NCBI GenBank assembly: GCA_046076025.1 | Contig: JBJTRF010000086.1 | Coordinates: 1 to 9,265 of the forward strand | Length of the DNA: 9,265 nt | Reading direction: 5' to 3' | From: UBA668 sp046076025 | GTDB lineage: Bacteria > Actinomycetota > Acidimicrobiia > Acidimicrobiales > Ilumatobacteraceae | In this document: positions 1-5,808 of the stretch, piece by piece | How positions within the stretch are numbered: the first letter of the stretch is position 1 | Layout: the number at the start of each line of letters is the position of its first letter | Position numbers and translations under genes: made by a program | Notes under the pieces: generated by a model | Told to the model about the DNA's origin: nothing | Database searches by the model: none | What the model saw: the letters and a program-made list of their open reading frames with translations, nothing else

Positions 1-2419
1 CGAACGAGTACACCGTGGCGAGACCGAGGCCGGTGCCGCTGCCGACCTGCTTGGTGGTGAAGAACGGCTCGAAGGCGCGGGCGGCCACCTCGGGGCTCAT
101 GCCCTTGCCGGTGTCGGTGACGGCGATCGACACCATCTCGCGCAGCGTGCCGTCGGATGCTGCCGTCTCGCCGCGGCGCACCCGGATGGTGATCGAGCCC
201 TTGGCGTCCATGGCATCGCGTGCGTTGAAGACGATGTTCAGCAGACCGCTCGAGAGGCGGCCGGGATCCACGACCACGTCGAGGCCGTCACCCTCGACAT
301 CGACGTGCAGGTCGTGGGCGCCGTGGATGGCCTGGTCGACCAGCGGCCGGAGGTCGGCGAGGAACTGGCGCATGTTGATGGCCGAGGCCTCGAGCGGCTG
401 GCTGCGGGCGAACGAGAGCAGCGACTTGGCAACCGTGGCGCCGCGCTCGACGGCCTCGACGGCCTTGGCGACGAAGTTGCTGGCCTGCGCGTCGCCGGCG
501 ACGATGGGCTGGCGCTCGAGCATCTGCAGGTAGCCGAGCGTGATGAAGAGCAGGTTGTTGAAGTCGTGGGCGAGGCTGCCGGCGAGGACGCCGATGGCCT
601 CCATGCGCTCTGACTGTGCGGTGCGCATGGCGCGGTCGCGCTGGTCGGTGACGTCGACGCACTGCAGGTACACCAGTCGCGGGTCGGGCAGTGGCCGGAC
701 ATCGACCTGGAAGATGCGCATCGCAGCGCTCGGCTCGTCGGCATCGGTCCAGTGATGGGTCAGCACGCTGTCCTCGCCGGCACGGGCGCGCTCGAGCATG
801 GCGAGCACCTCGTGGCGGGTGTCGTCGTCGGTTGCCCAGATCTCGGAGTCGGCGACGAGCGCGCCAGCGGGCACCCCGTGCTCGTCGTTGTTGGCCATGA
901 CCACGCGGTCGTTGGCGTCGACGACGGCCGTCCAGCCCGGTGATCCCTGCAGGGCGGCGGCGAGTAGGGCCTCGCGGCGTCGGCGCTCCCGCTCGCGAGC
1001 GAAGGCCTGGTCGGCGCCGCCGAGGATGAGCCCGACGACGAGGAGGCCGCCGATGCCCTCGAGGCCGAGCAGGAGCCGTCGGTAGGTGGGCGGCGTGCCG
1101 AACTCGTCGCCCGGCTGCGCGGTGAGCGTGAACTCGACGTCGCCGATGGTGATGGTGGTGACGTCGAGGGCGGCGCGCTGGTCGGTGATGTCGCCGACCG
1201 GCGTCGAGTCGGGACCGGCGGTGGTGACGTCGCTGTCCCAGACGCGGCGCAGGGCCCCGCCATCGAGGGCGTAGAGGTCGAGCCGGGCGTCGCCCTGGGC
1301 GACGATCGTCGGGGTGATGGCCGTCTCGAGCAGCGAGTTGAGGCTCAGCGTGTAGGCGAGCACACGCGGGGCACCGGATGCGTCGGGGAACAGGGGCACG
1401 ACGTACACGAGCGAGGGCTCGGTGGTTCCGTCGATGGTGGGCAGCTCGAGCAGGCCGAGGTACTCGGACACGCCGAAGGCAATGCTGCTCTCCATCATCT
1501 CTGCGTCGCGCTGGCCGAGCCAGTCGCCGAGGACGGTGTCGTAGGCGTCGCCGGTCTCGGACAAGGCAGCGGTGATCGCGGCCTCGCCATCGGCGTCGAA
1601 CTCGACCAACTGCATGCCGCGAACGGATGCCTGTCCCAGCAGCGTCGCCTGCAGCGACTCGCCGAAGTTGCCGGCGTCGAGGTCGGGCGTGCTGGTGGCC
1701 TTGTTGTTGACGGCATTGAGGTCGTCGGTGATGCCCTGCAGCAGGCCCACCGAGACGGTCTCGTTGGTGATGCGCAGGAGGCTCTCGTCGCGGTCGTCCC
1801 AGTAGCCGAAGGTGAACAGCACCGATGCCGCCGTGGCGGCGAGCGTCATCGAGGTGCTGAGCAGCGGTCCGGTGATCCGTCGCGTCTGCACGAGCGACAC
1901 GGCCGCCGACCCGAGGAAGACTCCGATGGCAATGTGGAGGCCGTGCTCGGTCCAGCGGTCCTGGTCGGAGGTGAGGGCGTGCTCGGCGCCGGCGGCGGCG
2001 AAGGCGATGAGGGCAAGCACCGCCAGGCGCAGGCCCAGCCAGCTGGGCCGGTCGTCGCGGCGGGTGCGGCGGTGGAACACCGGCATTGCCAGCAGGACGC
2101 AGCCGAGCGTGGCGACCAGTTGCCCGGCTGATCCCGTGGTGGCCAGGTTGCCGGCAATGACGCCGACGACGGCGCCGGCGATGGCGCTGGCGTTGACCGG
2201 CCAGAGCGCCACGGCGACGATCGCCACGGAGGTCTCGAGTCGCAGCCAGTCGGGGGCGAACGAGCCGAGGAAGGCCAGCACGACGAACGCCGTGGCAGTA
2301 AGGGTGGGGTGCGACCACTCCGGGAGCCGTGGCGGGCGGGCGGCGACGTCGATGACAGTGTCGTGCGCCGCCGCGTGGCCGAGCCGCTCGGTGTTGATGG
2401 TGACGCTGGCGCGGTCCAT
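1..2419 (-). CDS. Membrane sensor histidine kinase, C-terminus beyond window
   Basis: Autophosphorylating sensor kinase; 806 codons are visible and the 3' end is cut off. From the ATG at 2419, residues about 35-200 hold several hydrophobic helices (MASE1-like by eye). About 205-440 form an extracytoplasmic CHASE-like region. A helix lies near 445-468, then a PAS-like domain about 480-595. The H-box LAHDFNNLL has its phosphoacceptor at His618. The N-box LLNIVFNARDAMDA has Asn732. The G1 box DTGKGMS, FEPFF and GSGTGLGLA complete the ATP-binding domain. The HDFNNLL-type H-box is common in PAS-containing and hybrid kinases, so a receiver could follow outside the window. Start: TACGCT lies 9 nt before this ATG and no Shine-Dalgarno is visible. 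An in-frame ATG at 2488 (MRGWAASRR) is possible. The gene follows exported paralog A on the same strand. The kinase class is certain; the ligand is unknown. Confidence 0.93.
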   Translation of the reverse strand, partial: MDRASVTINTERLGHAAAHDTVIDVAARPPRLPEWSHPTLTATAFVVLAFLGSFAPDWLRLETSVAIVAVALWPVNASAIAGAVVGVIAGNLATTGSAGQLVATLGCVLLAMPVFHRRTRRDDRPSWLGLRLAVLALIAFAAAGAEHALTSDQDRWTEHGLHIAIGVFLGSAAVSLVQTRRITGPLLSTSMTLAATAASVLFTFGYWDDRDESLLRITNETVSVGLLQGITDDLNAVNNKATSTPDLDAGNFGESLQATLLGQASVRGMQLVEFDADGEAAITAALSETGDAYDTVLGDWLGQRDAEMMESSIAFGVSEYLGLLELPTIDGTTEPSLVYVVPLFPDASGAPRVLAYTLSLNSLLETAITPTIVAQGDARLDLYALDGGALRRVWDSDVTTAGPDSTPVGDITDQRAALDVTTITIGDVEFTLTAQPGDEFGTPPTYRRLLLGLEGIGGLLVVGLILGGADQAFARERERRRREALLAAALQGSPGWTAVVDANDRVVMANNDEHGVPAGALVADSEIWATDDDTRHEVLAMLERARAGEDSVLTHHWTDADEPSAAMRIFQVDVRPLPDPRLVYLQCVDVTDQRDRAMRTAQSERMEAIGVLAGSLAHDFNNLLFITLGYLQMLERQPIVAGDAQASNFVAKAVEAVERGATVAKSLLSFARSQPLEASAINMRQFLADLRPLVDQAIHGAHDLHVDVEGDGLDVVVDPGRLSSGLLNIVFNARDAMDAKGSITIRVRRGETAASDGTLREMVSIAVTDTGKGMSPEVAARAFEPFFTTKQVGSGTGLGLATVYSF

Positions 2420-2428
2420 GGCGAGCCG

Positions 2429-2434
2429 AGCGTA
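2429..2434 (-). promoter_or_regulatory. Possible -10 before the histidine kinase start
   Basis: On the minus strand this reads TACGCT (TANNNT), then 9 nt to the ATG at 2419. The spacing is longer than at the other candidates and would leave a 2-3 nt leader. It modestly favours the 2419 start over the in-frame ATG at 2488. Confidence 0.28.
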
Positions 2435-2520
2435 CTCAGCGGTGTCGTCCTCCGCTGGCCGCCGTCGTGACGCCGCCCAGCCCCGCATGGCCGGGCGGCA
2501 CCACCGACGGGGGAGATCGC

Positions 2521-2988
2521 TCAGCAGGACCAGTAGTCGAGGCGGCCGAGGCGCTCGGAGACGGTCGAGCCGCCGCCGCTGATCGTGGCCACGGTGTAGA
2601 AGTCTTCCCTGCCCTCAGGGTCGGCATTCGGGCAGTCGGCGACCGGCGTGCTCACCTTCCACGACAGCTTCTGCCCCTTGGCGAGGGCCTTGCTCGAGCT
2701 GGTGACGAAGGTGCCGCTCAGCTGGTCGATCAGCGTGCCGTCGAGCTCGATCACCATCACCGTGACGGTGACGCTGGTGGCGGTGGCGGCAGTGCAGGTG
2801 ACCGAGCCGGTGCCGCTGAGCTGGTTGGTGGACGAGACCGTCGGGAGTGCCGAGGTGATCGAGCAGGTGACGGCTGACGTCTTCAGCGAGACGGTGGCGC
2901 TGGCGGGGCTGCCGGCGAACACCGACATCAGCAGCGCCGCCGTGGCGACGAGGGCGCCGGCGGTGGTGATGGAACCCCTGCGTGTCAT
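2521..2988 (-). CDS. Secreted four-cysteine protein A (tandem paralog)
   Basis: A 155-residue exported protein of no family I recognise. Residues 1-31 are a Sec signal peptide: basic start MTRR, hydrophobic core, and ASA before Thr32 as the likely cleavage site. The mature part is rich in Ser, Thr and Val, with alternating stretches such as TSVTVTVMV that suggest beta strands. It has four cysteines (42, 65, 119 and the terminal residue 155), consistent with two disulfides. The start is well supported: AGGAGG lies 4 nt before the ATG. It is clearly homologous to protein B upstream; in the first 58 mature residues I count 37 identities, including TNQL, ELDGT and all aligned cysteines, and EDFYTV recurs further on. 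It lies between B and the histidine kinase. The function is unknown; the exported beta-rich fold is inference. Confidence 0.88.
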   Translation of the reverse strand: MTRRGSITTAGALVATAALLMSVFAGSPASATVSLKTSAVTCSITSALPTVSSTNQLSGTGSVTCTAATATSVTVTVMVIELDGTLIDQLSGTFVTSSSKALAKGQKLSWKVSTPVADCPNADPEGREDFYTVATISGGGSTVSERLGRLDYWSC

Positions 2989-2992
2989 CGTG

Positions 2993-2998
2993 CCTCCT
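2993..2998 (-). promoter_or_regulatory. Strong Shine-Dalgarno for secreted protein A
   Basis: The minus strand reads GAGGAGGCACGATG: AGGAGG with a 4-nt spacer before the ATG at 2988. It is the strongest ribosome site in the window and fixes the start of protein A. Paralog B lacks one. Confidence 0.8.
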
Positions 2999-3003
2999 CG
3001 ATC

Positions 3004-3017
3004 GGGCCGGTGGGCCC
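3004..3017 (-). other. Short hairpin in the leader of secreted protein A
   Basis: GGGCC and GGCCC form a 5-bp stem around a 4-nt loop, 5 nt upstream of the Shine-Dalgarno of protein A on the minus strand. It could be a leader structure or the end of the upstream B transcript, or chance in GC-rich DNA. Confidence 0.22.
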
Positions 3018-3142
3018 CGGCGGGCGGTCGCCCCGATGCGGTGGCGACTCACAGGAGGTATCGACGGCGGAGTGTTACTGCTTGAGTCGATTGCCCAACT
3101 CTTGATGCTGCCCTGATCGGGCCGTAATGGCCGCTGTCGGGC

Positions 3143-3601
3143 TCAGCAGTTCCAGCCGTCGATTCGGCCGATCATCTCCTCGACCCGACCGGATCCGTTG
3201 GAGATCGACGCCACGGTGTAGAAGTCTTCGAGGCCCGTGCCGTCGGCGCTGACGCAGGTCTTGGCGGGCGTGGTGACCGTCCACGCCACGGCCTTGGTGG
3301 ATGCCGTAAGGGCGCGGCCCGACGAGATGAAGAACACATTGCCCATGCGGTCGATGACCGTTCCATCGAGCTCGACCACCTGGACGGTGACGGTGACGGT
3401 CGTCGCCGAACTGGCGACGCACGAGACCGAGGCCGAGCCGGTGAGTTGGTTGGTCTTCGACAGCACCGGGAGATTGGCGGTGAGGGAGCACCGCACGGCG
3501 GGCGTCGTCAGCGTGACCGTGGCGAAGGCCGAAGAGGGCGTGAAGACGATCACGGCGGCCACGGCGGCGAGTGCCGCACGGAGTCCGAGTCGTCTGCGCA
3601 T
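3143..3601 (-). CDS. Secreted four-cysteine protein B (tandem paralog)
   Basis: A 152-residue exported protein, paralog of protein A. The signal peptide runs to about Ala27 (MRRR start, hydrophobic core, AFA before Thr28). Cysteines at 38, 61, 116 and the terminal residue 152 match the four in A, with one single-residue indel between the two. Shared blocks include TNQL, ELDGT, EDFYTV and a tail that ends in Trp-x-Cys. The start is fixed because an in-frame TAG lies 9 nt before the ATG. There is no Shine-Dalgarno; a promoter-like TGGAAC-N17-TAGAAC ends 6 nt before the ATG, so the mRNA may be leaderless. That differs from A, which has a strong ribosome site, so the two copies may be controlled separately. 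The function is unknown. Confidence 0.87.
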   Translation of the reverse strand: MRRRLGLRAALAAVAAVIVFTPSSAFATVTLTTPAVRCSLTANLPVLSKTNQLTGSASVSCVASSATTVTVTVQVVELDGTVIDRMGNVFFISSGRALTASTKAVAWTVTTPAKTCVSADGTGLEDFYTVASISNGSGRVEEMIGRIDGWNC

Positions 3602-3607
3602 GGTGCA

Positions 3608-3636
3608 GTTCTACCACTGGAAACGGTCACGTTCCA
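3608..3636 (-). promoter_or_regulatory. Putative promoter of secreted protein B
   Basis: On the minus strand, TGGAAC is followed by a 17-nt spacer and TAGAAC, which ends 6 nt before the ATG at 3601. The -35 core GGAAC recalls extracytoplasmic-function (ECF) sigma promoters. The spacing also suits a housekeeping-type promoter. Bases 3619-3635 form a GGAA-N9-TTCC dyad that overlaps the -35 and could be an operator. No Shine-Dalgarno is present, so a leaderless message is expected if this is the promoter. Confidence 0.35.
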
Positions 3637-3763
3637 CGCTGACGGCACCACGGCGCGTGATCTTGACCTTGGTGGCAAAAGCACCACGCTCAGTGCGATT
3701 TCACCGGGTGTGTGCGGCCCGCCACGCACGCTACGTGACGGTATCGGAGCGTCGCCGCTGCGT

Positions 3764-3791
3764 CGTCCAGACGCTGACGTCCAGACACTGA
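3764..3791. repeat. Tandem 14-bp direct repeat, two copies
   Basis: Copies are cgtccagacgctga (3764-3777) and cgtccagacactga (3778-3791), directly abutting with one mismatch. The repeat lies in the 207-bp non-coding gap, starting 17 bp past the response regulator stop at 3809. Both copies are in the same orientation. It could be replication slippage or a paired binding site. Confidence 0.7.
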
Positions 3792-3808
3792 CATGCAGTC
3801 GATGCCGC

Positions 3809-4228
3809 TCAGTCGAGGTCGCATAGGTCGGCGATGAGGGCGGCGACGTCGAACGGCTTCACCAGCACGCGGTCGATACCCGACGACCGCAGTCGCTCGG
3901 CGGTGGCCGACGACGCGTCGCCGGTGACCACCCATACCGGCACGTTGCTGCCGCGACGGCGAAGGTCGACGATGAGTTCGTCGCCGTTGCCATCGGGCAG
4001 GTCGAGGTCGACGAGCACGAGGCTGAGCCGACTCGTCCTCTCTGCCCTCGCCTCGCTCGTCGCGCCGTGACCGGCGACCTGCTCGGCATCGATGATCGCC
4101 CGGGCCTCGGCAAGCGTGGAGGCTGGCACCACCGACCAGCCGTCGACGAGTGCCACGACGTGGTCCATGAGGATGCGGTTGAGCTCGTCGTCCTCGACGT
4201 GGAGCACCCGACGCTCGCCGCTCGACAT
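3809..4228 (-). CDS. Single-domain response regulator (receiver only)
   Basis: A stand-alone CheY-like receiver of 139 residues with no output domain. The acidic pair is Glu12-Asp13, the phosphoacceptor is Asp74 (LVLVDLDLPDGNG), the switch Thr is Thr102 (VWVVTG) and the conserved Lys is Lys124 before Pro-Phe. All residues needed for phosphotransfer are present. It is a little longer than a minimal receiver: about residues 50-67, between helix 2 and strand 3, form a charged Glu/Arg/Ala-rich insertion. The start is fixed by an in-frame TAG 12 nt upstream. No Shine-Dalgarno is seen, but TAGCGT ends 6 nt before the ATG. The nearest histidine kinase is on the same strand beyond two exported proteins, so it is a candidate partner. 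An output through protein-protein contact or phosphorelay is inference. Confidence 0.93.
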   Translation of the reverse strand: MSSGERRVLHVEDDELNRILMDHVVALVDGWSVVPASTLAEARAIIDAEQVAGHGATSEARAERTSRLSLVLVDLDLPDGNGDELIVDLRRRGSNVPVWVVTGDASSATAERLRSSGIDRVLVKPFDVAALIADLCDLD

Positions 4229-4234
4229 GCGGGC

Positions 4235-4240
4235 ACGCTA
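4235..4240 (-). promoter_or_regulatory. Putative -10 of a leaderless promoter for the response regulator
   Basis: On the minus strand this reads TAGCGT (TANNNT), followed by 6 nt and then the ATG at 4228. There is no Shine-Dalgarno. The spacing would put transcription start at or next to the start codon. I see no convincing -35. It overlaps the in-frame stop that limits the open frame. Confidence 0.45.
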
Positions 4241-4306
4241 GCGACGCACTGCGCCCCGGCATGTGGCGGGTGGGCGTTGCGGCCGGTCGCTCGCAGGGCA
4301 TGCCGA

Positions 4307-4312
4307 TACGCT
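4307..4312 (+). promoter_or_regulatory. Putative -10 of a leaderless promoter for the membrane protein
   Basis: The sequence is TACGCT (TANNNT), followed by 6 nt and then the ATG at 4319. No Shine-Dalgarno is present. It lies in the 90-bp divergent gap shared with the response regulator, whose own TANNNT faces the other way with the same 6-nt spacing. Confidence 0.45.
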
Positions 4313-4318
4313 CGGCGC

Positions 4319-4858
4319 ATGTCGACCGGCGGCGCCAAGCGTCCCTTCTGGATGCACCAGCTCGTCGAGTACATCCTCTGCGGCGGCCTCGTGGCCATCG
4401 GGACGCAGAGCCTCACGCCCATTGTCCCCTCGGCACTCGGCGCCATCCTGCTGGTGTATGCGGCCTGCACCAAGAGTCCCGTTGCCGCATTTCGGCTGCT
4501 CTCGCGCCGCGTGTACCGATTCGTCGACCCGCTGATGATCGCCCTTCTGGTGTTCGGCGCGGTGCAGCCATGGGTCGAGGTCGACGCTGCGTCGCAGGTG
4601 GCGATCGGCGGCGTCGCATTCGTGTACCTCGTGGTGTGGATCCAGTCGAGCTACGCCGAGCGGGTTCCCCGTAGCGAGCGCGCCGCGTCACGGGCGGCAT
4701 CCTCGGTCCCGGCCGCCGCAGCCGGCAGCGCCACCGCTGGGGCAGCCGGCGCCGACCGCTCCACCGAGATGGGGCGCTCGATGGGCCGGCTCGTCGGCCG
4801 CGGGGTGGCGGCAGCCCGCGACGCCGCGACCCGGCGGCAGTCGCGCAACGATGGGTAG
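4319..4858 (+). CDS. Four-helix integral membrane protein of unknown function
   Basis: A 179-residue protein I do not recognise. Four hydrophobic segments are visible at about residues 15-32, 34-52, 68-86 and 91-110. The tail from about 111 to the end is Ala/Arg/Ser-rich, low in complexity and net positive, probably cytoplasmic. Positive clusters lie in the 53-67 loop (FRLLSRRVYR) and just after helix 4. The open frame extends upstream, but that part lies under the divergent response regulator gene. The ATG at 4319 is preferred because TACGCT ends 6 nt before it and the protein then begins MSTGGAKRPFWMHQLVEY, a normal cytoplasmic start. Its stop is 10 nt before the next gene, so co-expression is likely. 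No catalytic motif is seen. Confidence 0.78.
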   Translation: MSTGGAKRPFWMHQLVEYILCGGLVAIGTQSLTPIVPSALGAILLVYAACTKSPVAAFRLLSRRVYRFVDPLMIALLVFGAVQPWVEVDAASQVAIGGVAFVYLVVWIQSSYAERVPRSERAASRAASSVPAAAAGSATAGAAGADRSTEMGRSMGRLVGRGVAAARDAATRRQSRNDG

Positions 4859-4861
4859 CCT
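4856..4861 (+). promoter_or_regulatory. Putative -10 overlapping the upstream stop codon
   Basis: The sequence is TAGCCT (TANNNT), followed by 7 nt and then the ATG at 4869. Its first three bases are the TAG stop of the upstream membrane protein. It could give the small gene its own leaderless transcript. Alternatively the match is incidental and the small gene is translated by coupling from the upstream gene. Confidence 0.35.
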
Positions 4862-4868
4862 GCCCACC

Positions 4869-5036
4869 ATGTCGTTCGAACCCCCCGCCCCCGACCTCGA
4901 GAAGCTCATCGCCGCGTGGGACGAGTGGGAGCGAGGCGAGGAGTCGCCGGGCCGCGTGCTCGCCAACCTGAAGACGGCCGGGCTTCCCGCCGTGCTGCAC
5001 CGCCTGCGCGACGAGGGATGGAAGCCGACGGCCTGA
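4869..5036 (+). CDS. Small acidic protein, 55 residues, unknown function
   Basis: A compact acidic protein, MSFEPPAPDLEKLIAAWDEW and onward, ending in WKPTA. After a Pro-rich start it appears to be two or three amphipathic helices: about residues 9-24 (acidic, two Trp), 27-38 (GRVLANLKTAGL) and 39-50 (AVLHRLRDEGW). There are no cysteines, signal peptide or membrane segment, so it should be cytoplasmic. An in-frame ATG at 4851 would overlap the end of the upstream gene. I prefer 4869, where MSF begins and TAGCCT sits 7 nt upstream. It lies between the membrane protein and the Nudix gene. I cannot name the family. The biased codon use, tight spacing and balanced composition make a real gene likely. 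Confidence 0.66.
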   Translation: MSFEPPAPDLEKLIAAWDEWERGEESPGRVLANLKTAGLPAVLHRLRDEGWKPTA

Positions 5037-5082
5037 CGGGCGTGGTGCACAACGCTGCCCGATCCGTGCATCTCGGCGACCG

Positions 5083-5802
5083 GTGCCGATGAGCGCCGAG
5101 GCTGATCGATCACGCCGTCGTGGTGGGCGCCAGCATATCCCGCGCCCCGACGACTGGGCCCTCGGCTCGCCGCCGCAGTGGCCAGAACCCGCCGATGCCG
5201 TTGCCGTGGCCGTGGTCGACAGGTCGCTGCGCGGCGGGCACCTGCGCGATGCGGCGGACCCCGACGACTTCTCGCACCCGCTGCGGCCGGCCGACAGCCG
5301 GGCCTCGTCGGTGCTGGCGCTCTTCGCCGACGGTCCGCAGGGCGCCGAGGTGCTGCTGACCCGACGCTCGCAGGCGCTCACCAGCCACCGCGGCGAGATG
5401 AGCTTCCCCGGCGGGCGCGTCGACGCCGGCGAGGGCTATGCGGCCGCAGCGCTCCGCGAGGCGCACGAAGAGGTGGGCCTGCCGCCGGACGCCGTGACGG
5501 TGCTCGGTGCCCTCGACCCGATCAGCACCTGGGTGAGCCGCAGCTGGATCGTGCCGATCGTCGGGATCGCCCGCGACGGCGCCGACGCGTGGCGTCACCT
5601 TGCGCCGGCGTCCGTCGAGGTGGATCGCGTCATGTGGGTGCCGCTCGCCGAACTCTGCGCGCCCGGCACGTTCCGCGAGGAGCGGTGGCGCACCGAGCGC
5701 GGCGAGCTTGCCATCACCTTCTTCGAACTCGATGACGAGACCGTGTGGGGGGCAACTGCCCGAGTGCTGCGCAGCGTGCTCGCAGCGGTGCACGCCGGAT
5801 AG
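5083..5802 (+). CDS. Nudix hydrolase, CoA pyrophosphatase (NudL/UPF0035) type
   Basis: A cytoplasmic Nudix hydrolase of 239 residues. The Nudix box is complete at Gly111-Leu133: Gly, five residues, Glu117, seven residues, then REAHEEVGL with metal ligands Glu129 and Glu130. Just before it, residues 91-111 match the UPF0035 signature of CoA pyrophosphatases (LLTRRSQALTSH then GEMSFPGG). Family members cleave CoA or acyl-CoA to 3',5'-ADP and phosphopantetheine; that activity here is inferred from the signature. About 70 residues precede the core, including a basic, low-conservation-looking start. The start codon is uncertain: GTG at 5083 or ATG at 5089, neither with a clear Shine-Dalgarno. It lies 46 nt after the small acidic gene on the same strand and ends 6 bp from the convergent phospholipase stop. 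Confidence 0.9.
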   Translation: MPMSAEADRSRRRGGRQHIPRPDDWALGSPPQWPEPADAVAVAVVDRSLRGGHLRDAADPDDFSHPLRPADSRASSVLALFADGPQGAEVLLTRRSQALTSHRGEMSFPGGRVDAGEGYAAAALREAHEEVGLPPDAVTVLGALDPISTWVSRSWIVPIVGIARDGADAWRHLAPASVEVDRVMWVPLAELCAPGTFREERWRTERGELAITFFELDDETVWGATARVLRSVLAAVHAG

Positions 5803-5808
5803 CCCGGG

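Larger units (their letters stand above)
2588..3229 (-). repeat. 20-bp identical block shared by paralogs A and B
   Basis: Bases 2588-2607 and 3210-3229 are identical over 20 nt, in the same orientation. They encode the EDFYTVA core at the same point in both exported proteins. This is the DNA trace of the tandem gene duplication. Only the two end blocks are the repeat; the bases between are the rest of the two genes and their spacer. Confidence 0.75.

Noticed and set aside
288..2318. Long minus-strand open frame of 676 codons inside the kinase gene
   Set aside because: Its product is dominated by Arg, His and Pro with no domain. It is a shadow of the kinase frame, which shows ordered H, N, G1 and G2 boxes.
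3050..3060. Plus-strand AGGAGG near 3055
   Set aside because: No start codon with a sensible open frame follows it; it lies in the leader of protein A on the other strand.
3602..3808. Riboswitch or small RNA in the 207-bp gap
   Set aside because: I found no conserved riboswitch core and only a 4-bp stem around GCAAAAG; not enough to call.
3446..3826. Plus-strand open frames across protein B and the 3602-3808 gap
   Set aside because: Gly/Arg-rich shadow frames without ribosome site; the gap itself shows only the 14-bp repeat and the candidate B promoter.
4067..4318. Upstream in-frame extension of the four-helix membrane protein
   Set aside because: It overlaps the divergent response regulator gene and has no membrane or domain signal. 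The ATG at 4319 has a better context.
5110..5793. Minus-strand open frame opposite the Nudix gene
   Set aside because: No motif; the complete Nudix box and UPF0035 signature are on the plus strand.
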